This document shows positions 27,176-35,250 of a stretch of 64,000 nt of DNA, piece after piece. The stretch covers positions 22,055 through 86,054 of the forward strand of contig JACPOA010000001.1 in NCBI GenBank assembly GCA_016185205.1, in the 5' to 3' direction. Within the stretch, counting starts at the first letter, position 1. Every line of letters starts with the position of its first letter. A program made the position numbers and the translations under genes. The notes under the pieces are model-generated. The model made no database searches, was not told the origin of the DNA, and saw only the letters and a list, made by a program, of their open reading frames with translations. Source of the stretch: Hyphomicrobiales bacterium. GTDB taxonomy: Bacteria > Pseudomonadota > Alphaproteobacteria > Rhizobiales > Xanthobacteraceae.

Positions 27176-27270
27176 TATTGGCGTCTGTCCCCCGCGCCCT
27201 TGAATCGGAAGCTCTCAAGCCGGCGACAACCCGACCGGACTCGAAAAGTTCCATGCCCAAAGTGCCGTGG

Positions 27271-27300
27271 TTTTTGCAATTGCAAACTATTTGCAATAAG
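27271..27300 (+). promoter_or_regulatory. Mur/manganese-type operator upstream of mntH
   Basis: Two overlapping palindromes, TTGCAATTGCAA (27274-27285) and TGCAAACTATTTGCA (27281-27295), lie 51 bp before the mntH ATG. They resemble the TGCAA-containing Mur-responsive sequences that control mntH and sitABCD in rhizobia. Sequence shows the palindromes; the regulator is inferred. Confidence 0.55.
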
Positions 27301-27345
27301 GTATTGTTCCAATAATGTGGTTTATAGGGGACGGAATCGAAGGCC

Positions 27346-28695
27346 ATGACGGCGACGCCATCACTACCGACTGAAACGGTTCCCGGCTGGCGGCGCGACC
27401 GTGGCCGTCCGGCCCTGGCCGAAGTGTTCGGCTCGATCGCCACGCGGCCGACCGGCCCGCTTTGGCGCAAGCTGGCTGCCTTTCTCGGACCCGGTTATCT
27501 GGTCGCGGTCGGCTATATGGACCCCGGCAATTGGGCCACCTCGCTCGCCGGCGGCTCCAAGTTCGGCTACGCGCTGCTGACCGTCGCGTTGCTTTCCAAC
27601 CTGATGGCGATCCTGCTGCAGGCGCTGTGCGCGCGGCTCGGCATCGGCGCCGGGCGCGATCTGGCGCAGGCCTGCCGCGACGCCTTCCCGCGCGCGCTGT
27701 CATGGCCGTTGTGGGTGATCACCGAAATCGCGATCTGCTCGACCGATCTCGCCGAAGTCATCGGCACCGCCATCGGTCTCAATTTGCTGTTCGGCATTCC
27801 GCTCGAGATCGGCGTTTTGATCACGGCGCTCGACGTGTTCCTGATCCTGTGGATGCAGAACCTCGGCTTCCGCTGGATCGAGGCTTTCATCGTCACGCTG
27901 CTGGGTATCATCGCGATCTCCTTCGCCATCCAGATTGCGCTTGCCGATCCGGAATGGGGCGCGGTGATCCGCGGCTTTGCGCCGACCACCAACATCCTCA
28001 CCAATCCCGACATGTTGTATCTCGCGATCGGCATCATCGGTGCGACCGTGATGCCGCATAATCTCTATCTGCATTCCGGCGTGGTGCAGACCCGCCGCTT
28101 TGGCGAAAGCGTTCCGGAGAAGCGCGAGGCGATCAAGCTCGCCACCATCGATTCCACCATCGCGCTGATGTTCGCGCTGCTGATCAATGCCTCGATTCTG
28201 ATTCTGGCGGCGGCAACCTTCAACAAGGCCGGACAGACCGATGTTTCCGAACTCGGCGAAGTTCACAAGCTGATCGCGCCGCTGCTCGGCTCCGGCATGG
28301 CGCCGACTTTGTTCGCGATCGCGCTATTGTGCTGCGGCCTCAATTCAACGGTGACCGCCACGCTGGCCGGTCAGATCGTGATGGAAGGCTTTATCGACAT
28401 CCGGCTGCCGCCTTGGGCGCGGCGACTGATGACACGGGCTATTGCCATTATTCCGGCGGCCATCATAACCATCTGGTACGGCGAAGCGGGAACGGCGAAG
28501 CTGCTGATCCTCAGTCAGGTGGTGCTTGGGGTCGCGCTGCCATTCTCGATCGTGCCACTGGTCATGTTCACGGCCGACCGCGGAAAGATGGGCGAGCTGA
28601 TCGCGCCGCGCTGGGTGAGTGCGCTCGCGGCGGCCACCGCGGCCGTCCTCATCGCGCTCAATTTCAAGCTGATCTACGACCTGGTGACCGCATGA
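27346..28695 (+). CDS. mntH: Nramp-family Mn2+/Fe2+ transporter
   Basis: MntH imports Mn2+ (and Fe2+) with protons. The 449-residue protein has 11 predicted membrane helices, the TM1 metal-binding motif [14 protein letters not shown] and the TM6 motif [18 protein letters not shown]. The stop codon TGA (28693-28695) lies inside a palindromic repeat, so the repeat supplies the 3' end of the gene. Palindromes of the Mur type lie in front. It is divergent from the antiporter gene. Confidence 0.95.
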   Translation: MTATPSLPTETVPGWRRDRGRPALAEVFGSIATRPTGPLWRKLAAFLGPGYLVAVGYMDPGNWATSLAGGSKFGYALLTVALLSNLMAILLQALCARLGIGAGRDLAQACRDAFPRALSWPLWVITEIAICSTDLAEVIGTAIGLNLLFGIPLEIGVLITALDVFLILWMQNLGFRWIEAFIVTLLGIIAISFAIQIALADPEWGAVIRGFAPTTNILTNPDMLYLAIGIIGATVMPHNLYLHSGVVQTRRFGESVPEKREAIKLATIDSTIALMFALLINASILILAAATFNKAGQTDVSELGEVHKLIAPLLGSGMAPTLFAIALLCCGLNSTVTATLAGQIVMEGFIDIRLPPWARRLMTRAIAIIPAAIITIWYGEAGTAKLLILSQVVLGVALPFSIVPLVMFTADRGKMGELIAPRWVSALAAATAAVLIALNFKLIYDLVTA

Positions 28696-28734
28696 TCCCG
28701 AAAAGTGGGAACCGGTTTTCGGATAAGATCATGC
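28690..28734. repeat. 45-bp dispersed palindromic repeat, copy 2
   Basis: GCATGATC (28690-28697) and GATCATGC (28727-28734) flank the same core as the copy at 5965-6013 (CCGAAAAGTGGG and CCGGTTTTCGG). It overlaps the last codon and stop of mntH. Confidence 0.88.
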
Positions 28735-28750
28735 GCAATCAAAAAAGCGG

Positions 28751-29500
28751 TTAGCTTTCCACCCGGCTCCAGCCCGCCGGCAGCAGGCGCTCCTGCGGCA
28801 GGAAGCGGCCTTTGTAGTCCATCTTGCGCGAGCCCGGCACCCAGTAGCCGAGATAGACATATTGCAGGTTCATGCGTTTGGCGCGCTCGATATGATCGAG
28901 GATCATCAGCGTGCCGAGCGAGCGCTCGCCTGCGTCCGGATCGAAGAACGAGTAGACCATCGACAGCCCGTCGCTCAGCACGTCGGTGAGCGCGACCGCC
29001 AGCAATTGTCCAGCGCCGCGCCCGTTGATGCCGCTGTCGGGCCCGCGCCGGCGATATTCCACCAGGCGGGTGTCGACATGGCTATCTTCGATCATCATGG
29101 CGTAGTCGAGCACCGTCATGTCGGCCATGCCGCCATCGCGGTGGCGAGCGTCGAGATAGCCGCGGAACACCGAATATTGTTCGGAGGTGGGCGTCGAAGC
29201 GCGCATCTCGCCGACCACGTCGGCGTTGCGCTCGGCGATGCGGCGCATGTTGCGCGACGGCTTGAAGTCGGCCGCCACCACGCGCACCGACACGCAGGCG
29301 CGGCAGGTCTCGCAGGCCGGCCGGTAGGCGATCGACTGGCTGCGGCGGAAGCCGCCATGGGTGAGCAGATCGTTGAGTTCGCCCGCGCGCTCGCCGACCA
29401 GATGCGTAAAAACCTTGCGTTCCTCCTGGCCCGCCAGATAGGGGCAGGGCGAGGGCGCGGTCAGGTAGAATTGCGGCGTATCGCGGGAATGTTGGGTCAC
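28751..29500 (-). CDS. bpt: Aspartate/glutamate leucyl-transferase (arginyltransferase family)
   Basis: Bpt transfers Leu from leucyl-tRNA to N-terminal Asp or Glu of proteins, marking them for ClpAPS degradation (N-degron pathway). The 249-residue protein has the N-terminal Cys cluster ([28 protein letters not shown]), the [12 protein letters not shown] motif, and the C-terminal GNAT-like half ([36 protein letters not shown]). It lies upstream of, or is convergent with, no partner gene; the RDD gene is 67 bp away in the same direction. Confidence 0.93.
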   Translation of the reverse strand: MTQHSRDTPQFYLTAPSPCPYLAGQEERKVFTHLVGERAGELNDLLTHGGFRRSQSIAYRPACETCRACVSVRVVAADFKPSRNMRRIAERNADVVGEMRASTPTSEQYSVFRGYLDARHRDGGMADMTVLDYAMMIEDSHVDTRLVEYRRRGPDSGINGRGAGQLLAVALTDVLSDGLSMVYSFFDPDAGERSLGTLMILDHIERAKRMNLQYVYLGYWVPGSRKMDYKGRFLPQERLLPAGWSRVES

Positions 29501-29567
29501 GTCAAACCGCTATTTCAAGAGCGTGAGTCCCAAGGCTCTCGCAAAGCGTCGCCCGCCGCAAGGGCCT

Positions 29568-30086
29568 TCAGTTGGCCCTCGCGGGGGTCATAAACGAGCG
29601 TAATGCCGCCGCCCGCACCGGGTTGTTGATCACCACGGTGCCGAGGATGATGTCGTGCAACAGCCGCCGGCGCTGGTTGAAGAAGCAGACCAGCAAGACA
29701 AACGGCGTGAAGAACGACACTGTGAACCAGAACGCGATGGCGTGCACGGCGCCGAGCACGAAATAGGCCGGCGCCCCGTACCAGGTGCGCATTTCGAGGT
29801 CCATCACCCGCATGCCGATGGTGGCCGAGCGCGCGCCGCCCAGCGTGACCCCGAAATAGACGATGGCCCAGATCACCGAGGCTGCCGGCAGCAGCCAATA
29901 GAGCGCCCAGCCGAGCCCCAAAGTGACGATCCCGAAGGCGAAAATGAACATGGCCGCCAGCACCACCGGCAGCGCGATGGCGAAGAAATCGATCGCGAAC
30001 GCAACAACCCGGCGCGCCAGGACGCCCTCGAACAGCTCCGGATTGCTGTCCGGGTCGTAGGCATGTGGTTTGATGTCCATCGACAT
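29568..30086 (-). CDS. RDD-family membrane protein
   Basis: The 172-residue integral membrane protein has the RDD domain: the N-terminal LARRVVAFAIDFF helix, a second helix pair (ALYWLLPAASVIWAIVYFGVTLGGARSATIGMRVMDLEMR with the conserved Gly/Arg/Asp positions), and a last helix followed by RRRLLHDIILGTVVI. Function is unproven; some members are ion antiporters. ATG 30086 is preceded by GAGGGG; the longer frame from 30161 adds a non-conserved lead. Confidence 0.85.
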   Translation of the reverse strand: MSMDIKPHAYDPDSNPELFEGVLARRVVAFAIDFFAIALPVVLAAMFIFAFGIVTLGLGWALYWLLPAASVIWAIVYFGVTLGGARSATIGMRVMDLEMRTWYGAPAYFVLGAVHAIAFWFTVSFFTPFVLLVCFFNQRRRLLHDIILGTVVINNPVRAAALRSFMTPARAN

Positions 30087-30230
30087 GGCTTGGCCCCTCT
30101 TGCAGGCAGGAATGGCGCCCCTTGTCTCCTCCGAAATGGAGAAAGAATCGCCGTTTCGCAAGAGGCCTGCCGGCTAGCCCGACGGCCGGCCTTGCGGCAT
30201 GGTGCGGCAGACCCGCCCGGAGACAGCACG

Positions 30231-31454
30231 TTGACCGTCACCATCGCCGATATCGAAGCCGCCCGCCGCGTCATCAAAGGCGCGGTGCTGCGTACCCCCA
30301 TGCTGCCGGCGCCGCGGCTGTCGGCGCTCACCGGCGCCGACATCTACGTCAAATACGAGAATCTGCAGGTCACCAATTCGTTCAAGGACCGCGGCGCGCT
30401 CAACAAGCTCGCTTCGCTCGGCGAGGCCGAGCGCAAGCGCGGCGTCATCACCATGTCGGCCGGCAACCATGCCCAGGCGGTGGCCTATCACTCAGCAAGG
30501 CTCGGCATTCCCGCCACCATCGTGATGCCGGTGACGACGCCGTTCGTGAAGGTGGCGGCGACGCGCTCGCATGGCGCCGAGGTGGTGCTCGAGGGCGAGA
30601 ATATTGCCGAAGCACAGGCGCGCTGCGAACGGATTCTGGCCGAGCGCGGGCTCACACTGGTGCATCCTTACGACGACGCGCGCATCATCGCCGGGCAGGG
30701 CACCATCGCGCTCGAGATGCTGGAGGAAGTGCCCGACCTCGATGCGCTGGTGATCCCGATCGGCGGCGGCGGATTGATCGCCGGCAACGCCATTGCGGCG
30801 CGCGCGGCCAATCCGAAGATCCAGATCGTGGGCGCCGAGGCCGCGCTTTATCCTTCCGTGTGGAATGAAATCACCGGCGAGCATCTGCCGATCGGCGGGC
30901 CGACGCTGGCCGAAGGCATCGCGGTCAAGAATGTCGGCAAGTTGACGCTGCCGGTGATCCGTGGGCTGGTCGCGGAGATCGTGCTGGTCAACGAGGCGCA
31001 GCTCGAGCGCGCGGTCAACGCCTACCTGACGCTGCAGAAGACCATGGCGGAAGGCGCCGGCGCGGCCGGCCTCGCCGCGCTGCTCGCCAAGCCCAACCGT
31101 TTTCGCGGCAAGCGCGTCGGCCTGATCCTGTGCGGCGGCAATATCGATCCGCGCATTCTGGCTTCCATCATGGTGCGCGAACTCGAGCGCGAGACCCGCA
31201 TCGTCTCGTTCCGCCTCACTATTCCGGACCGGCCCGGCGTGCTCGGCATGATCGCCACGCGCTTGGGCGATCTCGGCGCCAATATCCTGGAAGTCGATCA
31301 CCGCCGGCTGTTCCTCGACGTGCCGGCCAAGGGCGCCAAGCTCGACATCACTATCGAGACGCGCGACGCCGCGCATGCCGAAGACATCAAGACGACGCTC
31401 GCCGGCGACGGCTATCAGCCGGTGCGTATCGAAGCCGGCGCGGCGATGGAGTGA
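30231..31454 (+). CDS. ilvA: Threonine ammonia-lyase with C-terminal ACT domain
   Basis: The PLP enzyme deaminates threonine to 2-oxobutanoate, for isoleucine synthesis or threonine catabolism. The 407-residue protein has the PLP-Lys in NSFKDRGALNKL (about 52), SAGNHAQAVAY, the phosphate loop IPIGGGGLIAGNA, LILCGGNID, and a C-terminal ACT domain (FRLTIPDRPGVLGMIATRLGDL). I place the start at TTG 30231 because GGAGAC lies 6 bp upstream and the protein then begins at the family's usual point; no ATG fits. The single ACT domain and length match the shorter form. Confidence 0.92.
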   Translation: MTVTIADIEAARRVIKGAVLRTPMLPAPRLSALTGADIYVKYENLQVTNSFKDRGALNKLASLGEAERKRGVITMSAGNHAQAVAYHSARLGIPATIVMPVTTPFVKVAATRSHGAEVVLEGENIAEAQARCERILAERGLTLVHPYDDARIIAGQGTIALEMLEEVPDLDALVIPIGGGGLIAGNAIAARAANPKIQIVGAEAALYPSVWNEITGEHLPIGGPTLAEGIAVKNVGKLTLPVIRGLVAEIVLVNEAQLERAVNAYLTLQKTMAEGAGAAGLAALLAKPNRFRGKRVGLILCGGNIDPRILASIMVRELERETRIVSFRLTIPDRPGVLGMIATRLGDLGANILEVDHRRLFLDVPAKGAKLDITIETRDAAHAEDIKTTLAGDGYQPVRIEAGAAME

Positions 31455-31738
31455 GCGGCGGACAAAATAATTCCACCGACGTGCGGCCGCGCCGTAGTTT
31501 ATCGCCGGCCGATACAAAGGTCGTGAAAAATTCGGCTCCGGCGTGCAACATCCTTTTACGAATGTCATACGCGGGATGACACGTAGCCTTTTTGCGTGCG
31601 ATCAACGACCGAAGTATTGCCCGCCTGTGCAGCGTGAGTCTTAGCATGCGCATGTCGCTGCGCCGTCGTTTATAGGAATTGAACATGCACCTTATTCGAA
31701 ACAGGCGAAAATTATTTCAGATTTGACGCGACTGTTTC

Positions 31739-32509
31739 ATGCTCGTTAATTGCGGCATGCTGAATGTCGCCCTCAAGATCAGCGGTGAAACGATTTTGGC
31801 GCTGCCGCCGCCCGAGCGGCTCGCGTGTGTGCGGCGCGAGCTCGACGGCCGCATCGTGTTCGCGCATGGCTTCGGCATCGAAGGGCAACTCATCTTCCAC
31901 TGGATCTGCGAGCGCGAGCTTGACATCGACGTGGTGACGCTCGACACCGGGCGGCTGTTTGCGGAAACGCACGCGTTGTGGGCGGAGACCGAACGCCGTT
32001 ACGGCCGGACGATCCGCGCGATCTATCCCGACCATGTCGCTTTGGAGGCCATGGTTGCCAGACACGGCATCGATGGCTTCTACCGCTCCAAGGCCGCGCG
32101 CGAAGCCTGCTGCGGCGTGCGCAAGGTCAAACCGCTCGACCGCGCGCTCGAAGGAGCGGCGGCCTGGATCACCGGCCTGCGTGCCGATCAGAATTCCAAC
32201 CGGCGCGCGGCGGGATTGATCGGCTTCGACACGACGCGCGGGATCGTCAAGTTCAATCCGCTGGCGGATTGGACGCGTGACGCGATCCTGAAGGAAGTGC
32301 GCCGTCTCAGGGTGCCGATCAACAGTCTGCATGCCAAAGGTTTCGCCTCGATCGGCTGCGCGCCTTGCACGCGCGCGGTTGCGCCCGGCGAACCCGAGCG
32401 CAATGGGCGCTGGTGGTGGGAGGCCGACAGCCACAAGGAATGCGGCCTGCATCTGCTGCCGCGCACACGCGTTGCCGAAGCCGGTTCGTTCAGCGCCAGC
32501 TGCGGTTGA
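31739..32509 (+). CDS. cysH: Adenylyl-sulfate (APS) reductase, assimilatory
   Basis: The enzyme reduces APS to sulfite in sulfate assimilation. The 256-residue protein has the PP-loop-like N-terminal half and four Cys typical of APS-using enzymes that carry a [4Fe-4S] cluster: EACCGVRK and GCAPCTR, plus the catalytic ECGLH near the C-terminus. Starts at 31739 and 31757 are both possible. No cysDN, cysI or cysG lies nearby. The upstream gap 31455-31738 is AT-richer and without a gene. Confidence 0.92.
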   Translation: MLVNCGMLNVALKISGETILALPPPERLACVRRELDGRIVFAHGFGIEGQLIFHWICERELDIDVVTLDTGRLFAETHALWAETERRYGRTIRAIYPDHVALEAMVARHGIDGFYRSKAAREACCGVRKVKPLDRALEGAAAWITGLRADQNSNRRAAGLIGFDTTRGIVKFNPLADWTRDAILKEVRRLRVPINSLHAKGFASIGCAPCTRAVAPGEPERNGRWWWEADSHKECGLHLLPRTRVAEAGSFSASCG

Positions 32510-32570
32510 TCGCGCGCCAGATGCGCTCCGGCGTCTCCGGCATCGGGTCGGGCGTAGACGCAGTCGCCTC
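32490..32570 (-). pseudogene. C-terminal remnant of a molybdenum hydroxylase large-subunit gene
   Basis: Read on the minus strand, this 26-codon piece ends PETPERIWRAI followed by NRSWR and a stop. This matches the extreme C-terminus of the CoxL/xanthine-dehydrogenase large subunit encoded at 35251-37557 (PATSERIWRAM). A 19-bp identical stretch (32513-32531 and 35267-35285) is shared. A stop lies just before it, so only a vestige remains. It overlaps the last 20 bp of cysH. Confidence 0.4.
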
Positions 32571-32653
32571 TCATTCGCATTCACTCTTGCCATAGCGCAT
32601 TGCGCAACGAACCTCTGCGCGCTAGTCCCCGGCAGACTCTATCGAATGGGTGT

Positions 32654-33559
32654 GTGCCGGTGAAAAGTCAAAGGTTGATCGGGATTTTCCTGGCGCTGGT
32701 CAGCGCAGTTTTCTTTGCCGTGTCGAACACCTTGGCCGGTGTCGCTTATCAAGGCGGGAGTAATCCGTTCACGCTGTCGGCGACGCGATTTATTCTCCCC
32801 GCGATTTTGCTGTTTTTCGTTCTCAAGTTCGGCGGCAAAGCGGTCGTTCTCGAACGGCGTCCCGCCGCGATCGCCGCGTTCCTTGGACTTGTGTCGGTCG
32901 TTTACACCTTTGCTCTGTTGATGGCGATCGAACTGCTGCCGGTCACGATCGCCATTCTTATTTTTTACCTCTTCCCCATCCTGACCGCTTTCATTCTCGC
33001 AGCTTTCGGTGCCGGACGGCTGACGGCAAAAATGCTGCTGAGCACATTCATCGTCTTTTTCGGGCTGAGCCTGGCGCTTGCCGTGCAATTTGGCGAGCTC
33101 AACGTCGTCGGCATGCTGGCCGGCCTGGTATCGGCGTTCGGCTTCGCCATCGTGTGTTCGGTCAGCAACCGCCTGATGTACGACCAGGATTCGCGGCTGG
33201 TGACGCTCTATCTATCGGCGGCGGCGACAGCCACCATGATCGTCGTCAGCACTTTTGCCGGTAACGTCCAGTTTCCGGTGACGACGGCCGGATGGAGCGG
33301 TTTCATATTTTCAAATGTCTTATACGCCTGTGCGATCATCGGCTTCTATCGATCGATTGCGATGGTAGGTGCCGGCGCGGCGACTTTCTTTTTAAATCTC
33401 GAGCCGATTGTCGTGATCGGAGCGGGCTACGTCTTTTTAAATCAGATGATTTCGTCGTGGCAGATGGCCGGCGTCGCCATCGTCGTCGGCGCATTGATTT
33501 ATGCCAGTCAGCCGGAGCGCGGCGACAAGATAAGCGTGCCATCCGGCGAGATGGTCTGA
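32654..33559 (+). CDS. EamA/DMT-superfamily transporter
   Basis: The roughly 301-residue protein has ten predicted membrane helices in two EamA halves, with GIFLALVSAVFFAVSNTLAGVAYQGG at the start of the first and LVSAFGFAIVCSVSNRL opening the second. Such proteins export amino acids or other metabolites; the substrate is not evident. The start is uncertain: GTG 32654, GTG 32660 and TTG 32600 are in frame and none has a clear ribosome-binding site. Confidence 0.82.
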   Translation: MPVKSQRLIGIFLALVSAVFFAVSNTLAGVAYQGGSNPFTLSATRFILPAILLFFVLKFGGKAVVLERRPAAIAAFLGLVSVVYTFALLMAIELLPVTIAILIFYLFPILTAFILAAFGAGRLTAKMLLSTFIVFFGLSLALAVQFGELNVVGMLAGLVSAFGFAIVCSVSNRLMYDQDSRLVTLYLSAAATATMIVVSTFAGNVQFPVTTAGWSGFIFSNVLYACAIIGFYRSIAMVGAGAATFFLNLEPIVVIGAGYVFLNQMISSWQMAGVAIVVGALIYASQPERGDKISVPSGEMV

Positions 33560-33601
33560 CAGCATCTGCGGACCGTTGCCGGCCCGCAGATGTCGATGAC
33601 C

Positions 33602-35098
33602 TTAGCGCGTCGCAGGCGCCGGATCCGGAGCCGGAGCAGGCGGCGGCGGGGGGATATCGACGATCGCGACGGTCGGCTTGAAGCTCGTATCGCGGATCGC
33701 GATCTGGCCTTGCCGGGCGTAGTTGAGCGATTCGCCAAGAATACGCGCGGCCTCCTGCGGCGCATGGAAGCCGGTCGAATTCTCAGCCTCGACAAAGTCG
33801 AGATAGAACTGCGCCCGACGTTGCAGGTAGCGTGCGGTCTTGAGATCGGCGTCGCTCTTGCCGGCTTCTTTCGCACTCTTCAGGTCGCCGATGAGGCCCA
33901 TGAGCGCCGCCATGGCGTCCTCGCGCAGTTTCCAATGTCGATCCTGGATCTGCTCGACGCGATTTTTGAGTTCCTTCTCGGTGATCTTGGCGTCATGCTT
34001 CTTGTGACAATCGAGACAGGCGTTCTTGACGTTGAGAAGCGGGCTGCGCACCCAGTGATCGCTCAAATTCGCGCCTTTGTAGCTCATCTTCGGCATGTGG
34101 CAATCGGCGCAGGTCACGCCGGCCCGCGCATGGATGCCCTGACTCCACATCTCGAATTCGGGGTGCTGGGCCTTGAGCGCCGGCGCGCCGGTGTCCTTGT
34201 GCGTCCAATCGCGGAAGCCGATTTCGTCATAAAGGGCCGTAATCTGCTCGACCTTGAGGCCCTTCGACCACGGGAAGACCAACCGCTTCTCCGGGCCCTT
34301 GAAGTAGTATTCGACGTGGCACTGGCCGCACACATAGGCGCGCATTTCCGCTTGCGATGCCTGCTTGTTGACGTCGTAGTTCGGGATGCCCTGTGAGGCC
34401 TTGAAGGCGCGAATGCCCTCGATGAAGGCGGGACGGGTGACGCGCAGCGCCATCGTCTTGGCATCATGACAGTCGATGCAGGCGACCGGATGCTGCACCA
34501 GCTTGACCGCCTCGCTGTACGGCATGGCGTTGATCTTTTCGAAGCCCTTGACGATGTCGCCGTCGCCGACCTTCTTGTTGGCGAGATAGGTCGAGGCATG
34601 ACAGTTCATGCAGGCGCCGGGCTGCTGCACCACGACCTGGCGCTTGGTGTATTTCTGATCCTCGAGCATGTAGGCGTGGCCGCGCTCCTCGCGGAAGTCG
34701 GCAGCGAAAGCATAGCCCGCCCACATCGTCCTCAGACCGGCGTCGGCATCGCTCTTGGATTGCGAGGTGACCGTGCGCGGATCGGCCGCGGTCGGCGTGT
34801 GCGGCGTTGGGATGCTGCCGCCGTATTTCGTCGGCTGCATCTCTTTGGTCTTGAGATAGAGTTCGTATTGCAGTGGGAACAGCTTGCCCCACACCGCGGG
34901 GTCGTCGACATCGTCGCTGATCTGCGGCAGCGCGGCCGGTTTGGCCTTCTGCGCCTTGCTCGATTTGTTGGCCGCCGTCTGAGCGAAAGCGTCGCCGGCC
35001 GGCGGATTAACGGGTAGCGCCAGCAGCAACGCACCGAGACAAGCGCTCAGTCCGGCAACCGCGACGATAGCTGTGTATGATCGTGATGTTTTGGTCAT
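33602..35098 (-). CDS. nrfA: Pentahaem ammonia-forming cytochrome c nitrite reductase
   Basis: NrfA reduces nitrite to ammonium with six electrons in the periplasm. The 498-residue protein has a signal peptide (TAIVAVAGLSACLGALLLALP), and five haem motifs: CMNCH (163), CIDCH (207), CGQCH (257), CADCH (330) and CLDCH (361). The catalytic surroundings are conserved (MWAGYAF, CGQCHVEYYF, LKAQHPEFEMWSQGIH). The first motif, which binds the active-site haem, is CxxCH instead of the classical CxxCK. The C-terminus is Pro-rich. No nrfH, nrfB or dedicated haem lyase is nearby, so the electron donor is unknown. An FNR/FixK-like box lies upstream. Confidence 0.93.
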   Translation of the reverse strand: MTKTSRSYTAIVAVAGLSACLGALLLALPVNPPAGDAFAQTAANKSSKAQKAKPAALPQISDDVDDPAVWGKLFPLQYELYLKTKEMQPTKYGGSIPTPHTPTAADPRTVTSQSKSDADAGLRTMWAGYAFAADFREERGHAYMLEDQKYTKRQVVVQQPGACMNCHASTYLANKKVGDGDIVKGFEKINAMPYSEAVKLVQHPVACIDCHDAKTMALRVTRPAFIEGIRAFKASQGIPNYDVNKQASQAEMRAYVCGQCHVEYYFKGPEKRLVFPWSKGLKVEQITALYDEIGFRDWTHKDTGAPALKAQHPEFEMWSQGIHARAGVTCADCHMPKMSYKGANLSDHWVRSPLLNVKNACLDCHKKHDAKITEKELKNRVEQIQDRHWKLREDAMAALMGLIGDLKSAKEAGKSDADLKTARYLQRRAQFYLDFVEAENSTGFHAPQEAARILGESLNYARQGQIAIRDTSFKPTVAIVDIPPPPPAPAPDPAPATR

Positions 35099-35165
35099 CG
35101 ATCGCGCCCCGTTGAAGACAGTTTGCGTCAGGGCCTCGATCAGTTCACATTTTCCAAGAAAGTCA

Positions 35166-35179
35166 TTGACCCGGGTCAA
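35166..35179 (-). promoter_or_regulatory. FNR/FixK/Dnr-type operator upstream of nrfA
   Basis: TTGACCCGGGTCAA is a perfect 14-bp palindrome that fits the TTGA-N6-TCAA half-site pattern of the FNR/FixK family. Its centre is about 74 bp before the nrfA ATG, a workable distance for class II activation. This suggests induction of nrfA under low oxygen. Confidence 0.6.
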
Positions 35180-35250
35180 ATCGTGCCGGTCGCGCAGGCA
35201 TCATCGGTATCCGGCGGCGGAAGTCATGCGTCCACGCTGTGGCACGCCCG

